A stretch of DNA of 64,000 bases from Mesorhizobium sp. Pch-S (GTDB lineage: Bacteria; Pseudomonadota; Alphaproteobacteria; Rhizobiales; Rhizobiaceae), in NCBI RefSeq assembly GCF_004136315.1, contig NZ_CP029562.1, forward strand, positions 186,001 to 250,000, in the 5' to 3' direction. The notes under the pieces were generated by a model. That model was not told the origin of the DNA. It saw only the letters and a program-made list of their open reading frames with translations, and did not search any database. The position numbers and the translations under genes were made by a program. Shown here piece by piece: positions 47,942-57,914 of the stretch. The first letter of the stretch is position 1; each line of letters opens with the position of its first letter.

Positions 47942-50248
47942 TCAACCTCCCTGCTTTGCCCTTGGAGCCGCCGTTTTCCTCGCACGTGGCCCCGTACCCG
48001 AACCAACTCGTCCTTCGACCTTCCTGCCCCTGGTTATCGGCACGAATTCCAGCATCAGTGTCGCCAGTGGCGGCAATGTGAGCAGTGCCGCTGTACGATC
48101 ACCCTCGACGTGCGCTTCCACCGCACCACCATTGCCCTTGCCCGAGCCGCCATAGACGACGGCATCGGTGTTGATGATTTCGCGCCAGGTGCCCGCCTCG
48201 GGCAAAGGAACACGATAGTTCTCGCGCGGAACCGGCGTGAAATTGGAAATGACAGCGACCGGATTGGCACCCGGGGTCTTGCGCAGCCAGGCAAACACCG
48301 AATTCTCGGCGTCATCGACAATCAGCCACTCAAAGCCTTCCGGCTCGCAGTCGCGCTCATGCAACGCGGGCTTTTCACGATACAGGCGATTCAAATCACG
48401 CACGACATCCCGCACGCCGCGATGCGGAGCGTGCTGCAGCATGTCCCAGTCGAGCGCGCGCGCCTCGCTCCATTCGCGGCGTTGGGCGAACTCCTGCCCC
48501 ATGAACAGCAGTTTCTTGCCGGGATACCCCCACATGAACGCGTAGTAGGCGCGCAGCGTCGCGAATTTCTGCCAGTCATCACCAGCCATCTTGCCGATCA
48601 GCGTCGACTTTCCGTGCACCACCTCGTCATGCGAGAGCGGCAGCACGAAATTCTCGGTGAAGGCATACATCAGCCCAAAGGTGATCTGGTTGTGATGGTG
48701 TTTGCGGAAGATCGGCTCGCGGGCAAGGTATTCCAGCGTGTCGTTCATGAAACCCATGTTCCACTTGAAACCGAACCCCAGGCCCCCCTCATGCACGGGA
48801 TGCGAAACCTTTGGCCAGGAGGTGGACTCTTCAGCGATGGTCATGACGCCGGGATGGGTGCCGTAGAGTTCCTTGTTCATGCGCTGCAGGAAGGCGACGG
48901 CCTCGAGGTTCTCGCGCCCGCCTTTCTCATTGGCGATCCACTCGCCGGCCTTGCGTGAGTAATCGAGGTAGAGCATCGAGGCGACCGCATCCACGCGCAA
49001 CCCGTCGACATGGTATTTTTCGGCCCAGTAGAGCGCATTGTTGACGAGGAAGGACAACACTTCGCGGCGGCCGAAATTGTAGATCAGCGTGTTCCAGTCG
49101 GGCTGGTAGCCCTTCCGCGGATCGGCATGCTCATAAAGGGCGGTGCCATCGAACCTGGCGAGCCCGAATTCATCGGTTGGAAAATGCGCCGGCACCCAGT
49201 CGAGGATGACGCCGATGCCAGCCCTGTGCGCTCCGTCGACGAAACGTGCGAAGCCTTCCGGGTCGCCGAAACGAGCGGTCGGTGCGTAGAGGCCGGTGGT
49301 CTGATACCCCCAGGAAGGATCGTAGGGATGTTCCGAGATCGGCAGCAGTTCGATGTGCGTGAAGCCGGTGTCGATCACGTACGGGATGAGCTGTTCAGCC
49401 AGCTCGTCCCAGGTCAGGAAACCACCATCCTCGTTACGCTGCCAGGATCCGGCGTGAACTTCGTAGATGGAGATGGGCTGGCGGCGCGCTTCCGCTTCGC
49501 GCCAGAATTTGCGATGCGCGGCGTCGCCCCATTTGTGACATGACGGAGCGGTCGTAACCGAAGCCGTGGCGGGGCGTAATTCCGAGCGAAAAGCGAAGGG
49601 ATCGGCCTTGAGCGGCAGGCGAACGCCCTTTGCACCGACGATCTCGTATTTGTAGGGCCGTCCCTCGCTGAGGCCCGGAATGAATATCTCCCAGATGCCG
49701 CTGTCCTGCCGCTGCCGCATCGGATGGCGGCGGCCGTCCCAAGCGTTGAAATCGCCAACGATGGAAACGCGTCTGGCGTTGGGTGCCCAGACAGCGAAAT
49801 GCACGCCGCTCGCCCCTTCATGATCGATGAGATGCGCGCCCAGCTTGTCGAACAGGCGCAGATGCGACCCTTCGGCCATGTAATAATCGTCGATCGGTCC
49901 CAGGACCGGTCCGAATGAGTAAGGATCGGTGATCCACCAGTCGCCGCCCGCGTTGCGGGCATGATACTTCACAGGCTGGCGCCTGCTGACCGCGATAGGC
50001 CCTTCGAAAAAACCGGCCTCACCGCGACGAGAGAGTTCACCGATCTCCTTGCCGGCCAAGGTATACACAGCGACGGTCTCGGCATCGGGAATGAAACACC
50101 GTGCGACAAAACCCTTTCCGGCTTCCTGGACGCCCAGGACCGAGAAGGGATTACCATGCGTGCCCGCCGCAATCGCCTTGACGTCGGCAGTTGAAGCCGA
50201 CCCGTCAGATTGATCGCTCGTCGCGGTCGCGCGCGGCTTTTTTGTCAA
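47942..50248 (-). CDS. glgB: 1,4-alpha-glucan branching enzyme
   Basis: Introduces alpha-1,6 branches into glycogen; 768 residues, full length. Two N-terminal beta domains (an early N1 region and CBM48 from [26 protein letters not shown]) precede the GH13_9 barrel with [20 protein letters not shown], nucleophile Asp in [19 protein letters not shown], Glu in [11 protein letters not shown] and Asp in [11 protein letters not shown]. The start is TTG at 50246-50248 with GGGAGGGG just ahead; no earlier ATG fits and the next in-frame ATG is far inside. The C-terminus carries an Arg/Lys/Gly-rich tail of about 30 residues. Confidence 0.95.
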   Translation of the reverse strand: MTKKPRATATSDQSDGSASTADVKAIAAGTHGNPFSVLGVQEAGKGFVARCFIPDAETVAVYTLAGKEIGELSRRGEAGFFEGPIAVSRRQPVKYHARNAGGDWWITDPYSFGPVLGPIDDYYMAEGSHLRLFDKLGAHLIDHEGASGVHFAVWAPNARRVSIVGDFNAWDGRRHPMRQRQDSGIWEIFIPGLSEGRPYKYEIVGAKGVRLPLKADPFAFRSELRPATASVTTAPSCHKWGDAAHRKFWREAEARRQPISIYEVHAGSWQRNEDGGFLTWDELAEQLIPYVIDTGFTHIELLPISEHPYDPSWGYQTTGLYAPTARFGDPEGFARFVDGAHRAGIGVILDWVPAHFPTDEFGLARFDGTALYEHADPRKGYQPDWNTLIYNFGRREVLSFLVNNALYWAEKYHVDGLRVDAVASMLYLDYSRKAGEWIANEKGGRENLEAVAFLQRMNKELYGTHPGVMTIAEESTSWPKVSHPVHEGGLGFGFKWNMGFMNDTLEYLAREPIFRKHHHNQITFGLMYAFTENFVLPLSHDEVVHGKSTLIGKMAGDDWQKFATLRAYYAFMWGYPGKKLLFMGQEFAQRREWSEARALDWDMLQHAPHRGVRDVVRDLNRLYREKPALHERDCEPEGFEWLIVDDAENSVFAWLRKTPGANPVAVISNFTPVPRENYRVPLPEAGTWREIINTDAVVYGGSGKGNGGAVEAHVEGDRTAALLTLPPLATLMLEFVPITRGRKVEGRVGSGTGPRARKTAAPRAKQGG

Positions 50249-50300
50249 GCGGTACCCCTCCCTGGGTCCACGGCCACGGACATGGCCTCATGCAATCACA

Positions 50301-52769
50301 TCATACAGGCACGTTCCAGATTTCTTTCGCGTACTGTCGGATCGTCCTGTCCGAAGAGAACCAGCCCATACGCGCAACGTTGCGGACGGCACGGGCGTTC
50401 CAATCAGCGCTGTCGCCCCAAACCGCGTCCACTTCGCGCTGCTTGGCGGCGTAGGCGTCAAAATCTGCTGCGACCATGAACCAGTCGCTGTCGTAGAGAC
50501 CGTTCATCAGGTCGCGATAGCGATCCGGATCATGCGGCGAGAACACTCCGGACGAGATCGCTGAAATGGCCTGCGCCAGTTCCGGCGAACCTTCGATGAC
50601 GGCGCGCGGCTGGTAGCCGCTGCGGCGGCGCTCGGCCACCTCGTCGGCTTTCAGGCCGAAAATGAAGATGTTGTCGTCGCCGACATGTTCCTTCATTTCG
50701 ACATTGGCGCCGTCAAGCGTACCGATGGTGAGCGCGCCGTTCAGTCCGAACTTCATATTGCCGGTCCCCGACGCTTCCATGCCGGCTGTCGAGATCTGTT
50801 CCGACAGGTCGGCCGCCGGCATCATGATCTCGGCAAGGCTGACGTTGTAGTTGGGCACGAACACGACCTTGAGCAGCCCGCGAACAGCGGGATCGCCGTT
50901 GATGACCTTGGCGACGTCGTTGGCCAGTTTGATGATCAGCTTGGCGTTGTGATAGCTGGGGGCCGCCTTGCCGCCGAAGAACTTCACGCGCGGCGTCCAG
51001 TCCTTCTCCGGATGCGAACGGATCTGGTCGTAAAGCGCCACGGCTTCCAGGATGTTGAGCAGTTGCCGCTTGTATTCGTGGATGCGCTTGATCTGGATGT
51101 CGAACAGCGCCGATGGATCGACGCGGATACCCAGCCGGTCGGCGACCAGATTGGCAAGCCGCACCTTGTTGGCGCGCTTGACGGCCGCGAACTTCTTGCG
51201 GAATGCCGCATCGTCCGCGAAACGGTCGAGATCCTTGATGCCCGCAATGTCGTCGAGGAAACGATCACCGATGGCTTCGCGTGCCAATGAAGTCAGGCCG
51301 GGATTGCACTGGATCAACCAGCGCCGCGGCGTGATGCCGTTGGTCTTGTTGTTGATACGGTCGGGATAGAGCCGGTGCAGATCGGCGAACACCGTCTGCT
51401 TCATCAGTTCGGTGTGCAGCGCCGACACGCCGTTGATCGAATGCGAGCCGACGAAGGCAAGATTGCCCATGCGCACGCGGCGGTCGCCGTTTTCCTGGAT
51501 CAGCGAGATGGAAGCGATCTGGTCGCCGGAGAAACGACCCGTCGCGCGCGCTTCCTGCAACACCTCGGCATTGATGGCGTAGACGATCTGCATGTGCCGC
51601 GGCAGCAACCGTTCGAACAGCGGCACCGGCCAGCTTTCCAGCGCCTCCGGCAGCAGCGTGTGGTTGGTATAGGCGAAGGTGCGCTTGGTGATGTCCCAGG
51701 CCTTGGCGAAATCCATGCCATGGACATCCATCAAGAGCCGCATCAGCTCCGGCACGGCAACAGCCGGATGAGTGTCGTTGAGATGGATGGCAGCCTTGTC
51801 CGGCAGCGATTCCAGCTCGCCATACTGGCTGAGGTGACGTTGCAGGATGTCCTGCAACGAAGCGGTCGAGAAGAAATACTCCTGGCGCAGCCGCAACTCC
51901 TGGCCAGCCTTGTGCGAATCCGCCGGATAGAGCACGCGCGACAGCGCATCCGCCTTGTTGCTCTCGGCCAGAGCGCCGATGTGGTCACCAGCATTGAACT
52001 TGTCGAGCAGGATCGGGTCGACCGGCATGCCGGACCAGAGCCGCAGCGTGTTGACACGCTTGGCCTTCCAGCCGACCACGGGCGTGTCATAGGCGACCGC
52101 CAGAACATGCTCCAGAGGCTTCCAGACATGGCGCTCGAGTCGACCATCCCTGGCAGTGACGGATTCCACCGAGCCGCCGAAACCGACTTCAAAAGAGCGC
52201 TCGCGACGTTCGAACTCCCAGGAATTGCCATGATCAAGCCAGGTTTCCGGCAGTTCGACCTGCCAGCCATCCTGGATCTCCTGGCGGAACATGCCATTGG
52301 CATAGCGGATGCCGTAGCCGTGCGCCGGCACATCAACGGTCGCCATGGATTCCATGAAACAGGCGGCAAGCCGTCCCAGGCCGCCATTGCCCAGCGCCGC
52401 GTCCGGCTCCAGCGTGGCGATCTCGTCGAGGTCGACCCCGAGCGAGGACAGCGCCTCGCGCATCGGCTCCATGATGTCGAGATTGGAGAAGGCGTCGCGC
52501 ATCAACCGGCCGATGAGAAACTCGAGCGACAGGTAATAGACGCGCTTTTCCTGCTGGTCGTAGGTCTCCTTGGTGGCGCTGATCCAGTGGTCGATGATGC
52601 GGTCGCGCACCACCTTGATCGAGGCCGTCAGCCAGTCGTAGGGCGTCGCAACGGTGGTGTCCTTGCCGACGCGGTATTTGAGGGCCATCAGCACCTCGGA
52701 CGCGAGCGTCTGCGGGTCTGGATGATCGAGATCAGGCAGCGGGACACTCAGCGTCTTGGTGCGGGTCAT
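50301..52769 (-). CDS. glgP: Glycogen/starch phosphorylase
   Basis: PLP enzyme releasing glucose-1-phosphate from glycogen ends, 822 residues. The PLP lysine is in EASGTGNMKFGLNGALTIGTLDGANVEM; the active-site glycine loop GNGGLGRLAACFMES is near residue 115-130, and KRIHEYKRQLLN is present. First gene of the operon running to pgm: glgB starts 52 bases downstream. A small upstream region (52770-52966) contains its promoter and an inverted repeat GCATTGC/GCAATGC (52918-52924 with 52939-52945) nearer the next gene. Confidence 0.96.
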   Translation of the reverse strand: MTRTKTLSVPLPDLDHPDPQTLASEVLMALKYRVGKDTTVATPYDWLTASIKVVRDRIIDHWISATKETYDQQEKRVYYLSLEFLIGRLMRDAFSNLDIMEPMREALSSLGVDLDEIATLEPDAALGNGGLGRLAACFMESMATVDVPAHGYGIRYANGMFRQEIQDGWQVELPETWLDHGNSWEFERRERSFEVGFGGSVESVTARDGRLERHVWKPLEHVLAVAYDTPVVGWKAKRVNTLRLWSGMPVDPILLDKFNAGDHIGALAESNKADALSRVLYPADSHKAGQELRLRQEYFFSTASLQDILQRHLSQYGELESLPDKAAIHLNDTHPAVAVPELMRLLMDVHGMDFAKAWDITKRTFAYTNHTLLPEALESWPVPLFERLLPRHMQIVYAINAEVLQEARATGRFSGDQIASISLIQENGDRRVRMGNLAFVGSHSINGVSALHTELMKQTVFADLHRLYPDRINNKTNGITPRRWLIQCNPGLTSLAREAIGDRFLDDIAGIKDLDRFADDAAFRKKFAAVKRANKVRLANLVADRLGIRVDPSALFDIQIKRIHEYKRQLLNILEAVALYDQIRSHPEKDWTPRVKFFGGKAAPSYHNAKLIIKLANDVAKVINGDPAVRGLLKVVFVPNYNVSLAEIMMPAADLSEQISTAGMEASGTGNMKFGLNGALTIGTLDGANVEMKEHVGDDNIFIFGLKADEVAERRRSGYQPRAVIEGSPELAQAISAISSGVFSPHDPDRYRDLMNGLYDSDWFMVAADFDAYAAKQREVDAVWGDSADWNARAVRNVARMGWFSSDRTIRQYAKEIWNVPV

Positions 52770-52966
52770 CTTGCCTCTCGCGCGACCGGCGATCAGAGCT
52801 CACTCATCTCGCCGAGAACCGATTTTGCCTTTCAAAAAGCATGCATAGCAGGACGTTCCGGTCCAGACTAGACAGCCGATCGGAATTTTTCAATCGATTT
52901 AATATTGCTAATATTCCGCATTGCACCCAGAGCATATCGCAATGCACTCCGGGCGCAATCGGCAGA

Positions 52967-53752
52967 TCATGCTGCGGCAGCAGCGGCCTCTGGCGGAGCC
53001 TTCGCCCCGGTCATGAAGGCGACAGCATCCGACATCGAATATTCCTTCGGGTTGATGACAGTGAGACGTCGGCCAAGCCGATGGATATGGATACGGTCCG
53101 CCACCTCGAAGACGTGCGGCATGTTGTGCGAGATGAGCACGATCGGCAAGCCGCGCCGTTTCACGTCGAGGATGAGTTCCAGAACACGCCGGCTTTCCTT
53201 GACACCAAGCGCGGCCGTCGGCTCGTCCATGATGACGACACGACTGCCGAAAGCGGCCGCACGCGCGACAGCCACCCCCTGGCGCTGGCCACCTGACAAA
53301 GTCTCGACCGCCTGGCCGATGTTCTGGATGGTCATCAGGCCGAGTTCGGTGAGCTTTTCGCGCGCCCGCTTCTCCATGGCCGTGCGGTCGAGCATGCGAA
53401 ACCAGGAGCCGAGAATGCCAGGCTTGCGGATTTCGCGACCGAGAAACATGTTGTCGGCGATGGACAAGGCCGGCGAAAGGGCGAGGTTCTGGTACACGGT
53501 CTCGATGCCGGCGGCGCGCGCCTCCATCGGAGACTTGAACTGCACCGGCTTACCCTCGAGGAGGATCTCGCCCTCGTCCGGGGTAACGGCACCGGAGATC
53601 GCCTTGATCAGTGACGACTTTCCGGCGCCGTTGTCGCCAATGACCGCCAGGATTTCGCCTGGGTAGAGGTCGAAATCGGCGCTGTTCAGTGCCGTGACAC
53701 GGCCGTAGCGCTTCACCAGTCCGCGTGCGGTGAGAATGGGTTCCGTGGTCAT
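52967..53752 (-). CDS. frcA: Sugar ABC transporter ATP-binding protein (FrcA-like)
   Basis: Single-domain ABC ATPase of 261 residues energising sugar uptake. Walker A is GDNGAGKSS (near residue 37), signature LSGGQRQGVAVARA, Walker B VVIMDEPTAALG, switch His in ISHNMPH. It is one NBD rather than the tandem two of RbsA/XylG, which is the FrcA layout. ATG 53750-53752 (MTTEPILTARGLVKRYG); overlaps frcC by four bases (ATGA). Ends in an Ala-rich tail. The fructose/mannose/ribose specificity is inferred from the Sinorhizobium frc system. Confidence 0.9.
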   Translation of the reverse strand: MTTEPILTARGLVKRYGRVTALNSADFDLYPGEILAVIGDNGAGKSSLIKAISGAVTPDEGEILLEGKPVQFKSPMEARAAGIETVYQNLALSPALSIADNMFLGREIRKPGILGSWFRMLDRTAMEKRAREKLTELGLMTIQNIGQAVETLSGGQRQGVAVARAAAFGSRVVIMDEPTAALGVKESRRVLELILDVKRRGLPIVLISHNMPHVFEVADRIHIHRLGRRLTVINPKEYSMSDAVAFMTGAKAPPEAAAAAA

Positions 53753-54831
53753 CCTGCGACCTTCCTGATCCATTGGTCGATGGCGACGGCGCTGATGATC
53801 AGCACGCCAATCAACAGATAGGTCCATTGCGGGTCCGTGCCGATGAGACGCAGCCCGAGCGAGAAGACGCCGACGATCAGCGCCCCGAACAGCATGCCGA
53901 GGATGGATCCTCGCCCTCCGAACAGCGAGATGCCGCCGATCACCACCGCGGTGATGGATTCGATGTTGGCGAACTGGCCGGCAGTCGGCGAAACCGAACC
54001 GATGCGTCCGATGAGCAGCCAGCCGCCGAGCGCGCAGATCAGCCCCGACAGCACGTAGACCGAAAGCAGCATGCGGGTGACGCGCACGCCCGACAGTTCA
54101 GCTGCGTCCGGGTCGTCGCCGATTGCGTAGACGTGACGTCCCCAGGCAGTGTGGTTCAAGACATACCAGAGAATGGCGACCAGCAGCACCATGGCGACGA
54201 CGCCATAGGTGAAGACCGCATTGCCCATGCGGAAATTGTTGCCGAAGAACTGCAGGATCGGCGCCTGCGTTTCGATATCCTGTGCGCGGATGGTTTCGTT
54301 GGCCGAATAGAGGAAATTCGAAGCCAGAACGATCTGCCACATGCCGAGGGTGACGATGAAGGGCGGCAGCTTCATGTAGGCGACAAGCGCACCGTTGATC
54401 CAGCCGCACAGTGCGCCGACAGCGAAGCCGCACAGGATCGCGATCGATGGCGGCAAGCCATAGCGGAAGGTGAATTGCCCCATCACCACGGAAGACAGCA
54501 CCATGATGGCGCCAACCGAAAGGTCGATGCCGGCGGTGAGGATGACCAGTGTCTGCGCAGCGCCGATCACGCCGGTGATGGCGACCTGCTGCAGGATCAG
54601 CGTCATCGAGAAGGCGGAAAAGAACTTGCCGCCGATGATCAGGCCGAAGATCAGCACCGACACCACCAGCACGATCAATGGCACGGCAGCCGGATTGGAA
54701 TGCAGGAAATGCTGTATCTTTTCCAGGGTCGAACGCGTGTGCGTATCGAAGTCCGCCACCGCAGTGTCGGCTCCAGTCAGCACTTTCTCGAATTCCTGCG
54801 GTCGCCTGGCATCCGCCGAAGCGTCGGTCAT
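53749..54831 (-). CDS. frcC: Sugar ABC transporter permease (FrcC-like)
   Basis: Membrane permease of the RbsC/BPD_transp_2 family, 360 residues, about 8-10 helices. It carries the conserved TLVILTAGIDLSVGAIMVLSSVV segment and the GGISLFGGRGSILGMLFGALIVGV signature. A 35-residue cytoplasmic N-terminal extension with charged residues precedes the first helix. ATG 54829-54831 led by GGGAGGA; frames upstream of it are rejected. Lies 163 bases after frcB, a gap with two hairpins. Confidence 0.93.
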   Translation of the reverse strand: MTDASADARRPQEFEKVLTGADTAVADFDTHTRSTLEKIQHFLHSNPAAVPLIVLVVSVLIFGLIIGGKFFSAFSMTLILQQVAITGVIGAAQTLVILTAGIDLSVGAIMVLSSVVMGQFTFRYGLPPSIAILCGFAVGALCGWINGALVAYMKLPPFIVTLGMWQIVLASNFLYSANETIRAQDIETQAPILQFFGNNFRMGNAVFTYGVVAMVLLVAILWYVLNHTAWGRHVYAIGDDPDAAELSGVRVTRMLLSVYVLSGLICALGGWLLIGRIGSVSPTAGQFANIESITAVVIGGISLFGGRGSILGMLFGALIVGVFSLGLRLIGTDPQWTYLLIGVLIISAVAIDQWIRKVAG

Positions 54832-54912
54832 GTCGGCTCCTCCCGATCGGGGACTGACGCCCCGTGATACGCCCAAGGTGTTGATGCCTCGCCGGCGCGC
54901 CGATGCCCCCTC

Positions 54913-54962
54913 CCCGGCCGGAAGACGGCCGGGAGAGAGGGTGCTCCGCCAGGAGAGCACCC
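54913..54962 (-). other. Two consecutive hairpins between frcB and frcC
   Basis: First: CCCGGCCG (54913-54920) with CGGCCGGG (54926-54933), loop GAAGA. Second: GGGTGCTC (54939-54946) with GAGCACCC (54955-54962), 8-base loop. No T-run follows either, so partial attenuation or 3'-end protection of frcB mRNA is the likeliest role. Confidence 0.55.
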
Positions 54963-54994
54963 GCCAGACAGCATCATGCCGTTAAGGGTTCAGA

Positions 54995-56026
54995 TCAACC
55001 CCAGCACTTGGAAAGACCGGTCTTGACGTCGATGGATTCGACGCCCTTGGCCGGCTTGTCGGTGACCAGTGCGACACCGGTGTCGAAGAAGCTCTTGCCT
55101 TCCGTCGGCTTCGGCTTCTCGCCGCTGTCGGCGAACTTCTTGATCGCCTCGACGCCGAGTGATGCCATCAGCAGCGGATATTGCTGCGAGGTGGCACCGA
55201 TGACGCCGCCTTCGACGTTCTTGACGCCGGGGCAACCACCGTCGACCGATACGATCAGCACGTTCTTTTCCATGCCGACGGCTTTCAGTGCCTCATAGGC
55301 GCCCGCCGCGGCCGGCTCGTTGATGGTGTGGACGACGTTGATGGAAGGATCCTTCTGCAGCAGGTTCTCCATCGCCTTGCGGCCGCCTTCCTCGTTGCCG
55401 TTGGTGATGTCGTGACCAACGATGCGCGGATCATCCTCGTCACCGATCTTGTTGGCGTCCTTGGGATCGATACCGAAACCGATCATGAAACCCTGATCGC
55501 GCAGCACGTCGACAGTCGGCTGCGACGGGGTGAGGTCGAGAAAAGCGATCTTGGCATCCTTCGCCTTGTCACCGAGCGTCGCGGCAGCCCATTGTCCGAT
55601 CAGCTTGCCAGCCAGCAGGTTGTCGGTGGCGAAAGTGGCATCCGCGGCATCGGCCGGCTCGAGCGGGGTGTCGAGCGCAATCACGAGAATGCCGGCATCG
55701 CGCGCCTTCTTGATGCTCGGCACGATGCCCTTGGTGTCGGAAGCGGTGATCAGGATGCCCTTGGCGCCGTCGGCAATGCAGCTTTCGATCGCGGCGACCT
55801 GGCTTTCGGTGTCACCGTCGATCTTGCCGGCATAGGTCTTCAGGGTGACGCCGAGTTCCTTCGCCTTGGCGGTAGCGCCTTCCTTCATCTTGACGAAAAA
55901 CGGATTGGTGTCGGTCTTGGTGATCAGGCATGCGCCGACATCGGCTGCCGAAGCAGGCGCGGCAAAGCTTGCGAGCGCAGCAACCGCTGCGCCGAACACG
56001 GACGTCTTGAGAACGGAAAATCGCAT
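54995..56026 (-). CDS. frcB: Sugar ABC transporter substrate-binding protein (FrcB-like)
   Basis: Periplasmic sugar-binding protein (Peripla_BP_4), 343 residues. ATG 56024-56026 gives signal peptide [20 protein letters not shown], cut after PASA. Mature protein starts [31 protein letters not shown], with [18 protein letters not shown] and [17 protein letters not shown] as the sugar-pocket segments. GGGAGGAG leads the start. First gene of the transporter operon; expression probably controlled by the divergent ROK regulator. Confidence 0.94.
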   Translation of the reverse strand: MRFSVLKTSVFGAAVAALASFAAPASAADVGACLITKTDTNPFFVKMKEGATAKAKELGVTLKTYAGKIDGDTESQVAAIESCIADGAKGILITASDTKGIVPSIKKARDAGILVIALDTPLEPADAADATFATDNLLAGKLIGQWAAATLGDKAKDAKIAFLDLTPSQPTVDVLRDQGFMIGFGIDPKDANKIGDEDDPRIVGHDITNGNEEGGRKAMENLLQKDPSINVVHTINEPAAAGAYEALKAVGMEKNVLIVSVDGGCPGVKNVEGGVIGATSQQYPLLMASLGVEAIKKFADSGEKPKPTEGKSFFDTGVALVTDKPAKGVESIDVKTGLSKCWG

Positions 56027-56144
56027 TGAGGTACTCCTCCCAGAAACCAAAGATCGCGGCCAGCTGAATGCACGCCGCCGAGGTGCCCGTCTGCTTTTCC
56101 CGGTGAGCTCCCCGGCACAAACGAAACACCAATCGCAATCTTGA

Positions 56145-56178
56145 GTCAATAATTAAATCACTCTTATTTATTATTGAC
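56145..56178. promoter_or_regulatory. Divergent promoter region with long inverted repeat, candidate ROK operator
   Basis: GTCAATAAT (56145-56153) and ATTATTGAC (56170-56178) form an exact 9-bp inverted repeat; the arms extend with one base slip (AATTAAAT against ATTTATT). The right arm ends in TTGACA (56174-56179), a good -35 toward the ROK gene, and the left arm gives TTGACT as a -35 toward frcB. The -10 hexamers are weak. Fits a regulator controlling both directions. Confidence 0.65.
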
Positions 56179-56244
56179 ACACTTGCGGAGCCGGCTCATT
56201 CTCGGTCAAAAGTCAGACAAGAAATCATGGGAGGGAGGAAGCTG

Positions 56245-57471
56245 TTGGACGACGGCGTTCAAAAGCACGGTTCGAACGAGCCGGCGACCAGCCGTCTCCA
56301 CCGTGGCACGAACCAGAGCGGTATGCGCGACCACAATGAGCGGCTCGTGCTTTCGCTCGTGCGCCAGCATGGCGGCCTCGCGAAATCCGACATTGCCCGC
56401 ATGACCGGCCTGTCGGCGCAGACCGTCTCCGTCATCATGCGTGAACTGGAGGACGAGGGCCTGCTGCTCAGGCGCGAACCGCTGCGTGGACGCATCGGCC
56501 AACCGTCCATCCCCATGGCGCTCAATCCGGAAGGCGCCTTCTTCATAGGCCTCAAGATCGGCCGCCGCAGCGCGGAACTGGTGCTGATCGACTTTCTCGG
56601 CGAGGTGCGCGCCATGCTGCACCACTCCTACCGTTATCCGGCACCGTCGGAGACTGTGGATTTCGTTGCCGCAGGCGTCGCCAAGCTGAGATCGGAACTG
56701 ACGCCCGCGCAGGACCGGCGCGTCTCCGGCCTCGGCATCGCCGTGCCTTTCGAACTGTGGAGCTGGGCTGACGCCGCCGGCGCGCCGCGCTCAATCATGG
56801 AAGAATGGCGTCACCGCGACATCCGCGCCGACATCCAGGCGCTGTGTGATTTTCCGGTTTATCTGCAGAACGACGCAACCGCTGCCTGTGGCGCCGAGCT
56901 TGTTTTCGGCAATGCCCTGGATGTCCGCGACTTCGTCTATTTCTACATCGGCGCCTTTGCCGGCGGCGGCATCGTGCTCAACGGCCGCATCTACAGCGGG
57001 CCGACCGGCAATGCCGGCGCGCTTGGATCGATGCCGGTGCCCGGACCGGACGGCAGGCCAATCCAGCTTATCGACGTTGCCTCCATCGCAACGCTGGAAA
57101 AGGCGCTGGCACTGCGCGGCGTGGATGCGCAGCACCTTTGGACCTCACCCGAGGAGTGGGGCGACATCGGACCGGAACTCGACACGTGGCTTGGCGACGC
57201 GGCCAATGCTCTTGCCTATGCCATTGCCTCCGCATCTTCCGTGATCGATTTCGAGGAAGCGGTGATTGACGGCTGGATGCCCACCACGATCCGCGCGCGC
57301 CTGGTCAAAGCCGTTGGCAGCGCGCTGGACCAGGTCGACGCCGAAGGCCTCAAGCTGCCAACCGTGCGCGAAGGCACGGTCGGCATCCACGCCCGTGCGC
57401 TCGGCGGCGCCAGCCTGCCGCTGTCCGACCGTTTCCTCGTCGGCCCAACCTCCACATCCGGAACACTCTGA
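56245..57471 (+). CDS. frcR: ROK family transcriptional regulator (FrcR-like)
   Basis: Sugar-responsive regulator of about 408 residues. N-terminal winged HTH HNERLVLSLVRQHGGLAKSDIARMTGLSAQTVSVIM precedes a ROK domain from FFIGLKIGRR onward. The kinase ATP motif (DxGxT) is replaced by GLKIGRRSAEL, and the usual zinc motif CxCGxxGC is absent (NAGALGSMPVPGPDGRP stands in its place), so it is a regulator without kinase activity. Start: TTG at 56245 fits best because the strong GGAGGGAGG lies at 56230-56238; ATG at 56227 would bury that sequence inside the gene. Heads an operon with fucU-like and PfkB genes. Confidence 0.88.
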   Translation: MDDGVQKHGSNEPATSRLHRGTNQSGMRDHNERLVLSLVRQHGGLAKSDIARMTGLSAQTVSVIMRELEDEGLLLRREPLRGRIGQPSIPMALNPEGAFFIGLKIGRRSAELVLIDFLGEVRAMLHHSYRYPAPSETVDFVAAGVAKLRSELTPAQDRRVSGLGIAVPFELWSWADAAGAPRSIMEEWRHRDIRADIQALCDFPVYLQNDATAACGAELVFGNALDVRDFVYFYIGAFAGGGIVLNGRIYSGPTGNAGALGSMPVPGPDGRPIQLIDVASIATLEKALALRGVDAQHLWTSPEEWGDIGPELDTWLGDAANALAYAIASASSVIDFEEAVIDGWMPTTIRARLVKAVGSALDQVDAEGLKLPTVREGTVGIHARALGGASLPLSDRFLVGPTSTSGTL

Positions 57472-57472
57472 C

Positions 57473-57910
57473 ATGCTCATCGGCATTTCCCCCCTGCTCG
57501 GGCCCGAACTTCTTGCGGTGCTGCGCGCCATGGGCCACGGCGACGAAATCGCCATCGTCGATGGCAACTATCCAGCCGAAGAACAAGCCACGCGGCTGAT
57601 CCGGGCGGACGGCGTCGACCTGGTGCCAATGCTCGATGCCATCCTTTCCGTTCTGCCGGTGGATGACTTTGTCGAAGAAGCGCTGTTCCGCTCTTCGAAA
57701 AAAGGCGACCCAAAGCTGGTCGACCCCGTCCATGGCGAGATCGAGGCGGTCTGTGCAAAACGAGCGCCTGGTCGCAAGGTGGTGGCCACGCCCGGCGCCG
57801 ATTTCTACGCCAGGGTGAAGGCCGCCCACGCGATCGTTCAGACGTCGGAGCCCCGGCTCTACGCCAACATCATCGTCCGCAAGGGCGTTATCTACCCGAC
57901 CGGAGCTTGA
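57473..57910 (+). CDS. RbsD/FucU family sugar mutarotase
   Basis: Speeds alpha/beta anomer exchange of a sugar, 145 residues. The catalytic N-terminus RAMGHGDEIAIVDGNYPAE (His and Asp) and the C-terminal YANIIVRKGVIYP pattern are closer to FucU than RbsD. It begins 1 base after the ROK stop and ends 4 bases before the kinase, so all three are one unit. The sugar, probably the one carried by the adjacent FrcBCA-like transporter, is inferred. Confidence 0.9.
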   Translation: MLIGISPLLGPELLAVLRAMGHGDEIAIVDGNYPAEEQATRLIRADGVDLVPMLDAILSVLPVDDFVEEALFRSSKKGDPKLVDPVHGEIEAVCAKRAPGRKVVATPGADFYARVKAAHAIVQTSEPRLYANIIVRKGVIYPTGA

Positions 57911-57914
57911 GCGC

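Noticed and set aside
51375..52871. 498-codon open frame antisense to glgP
   Set aside because: No motif, and glgP is complete on the other strand.
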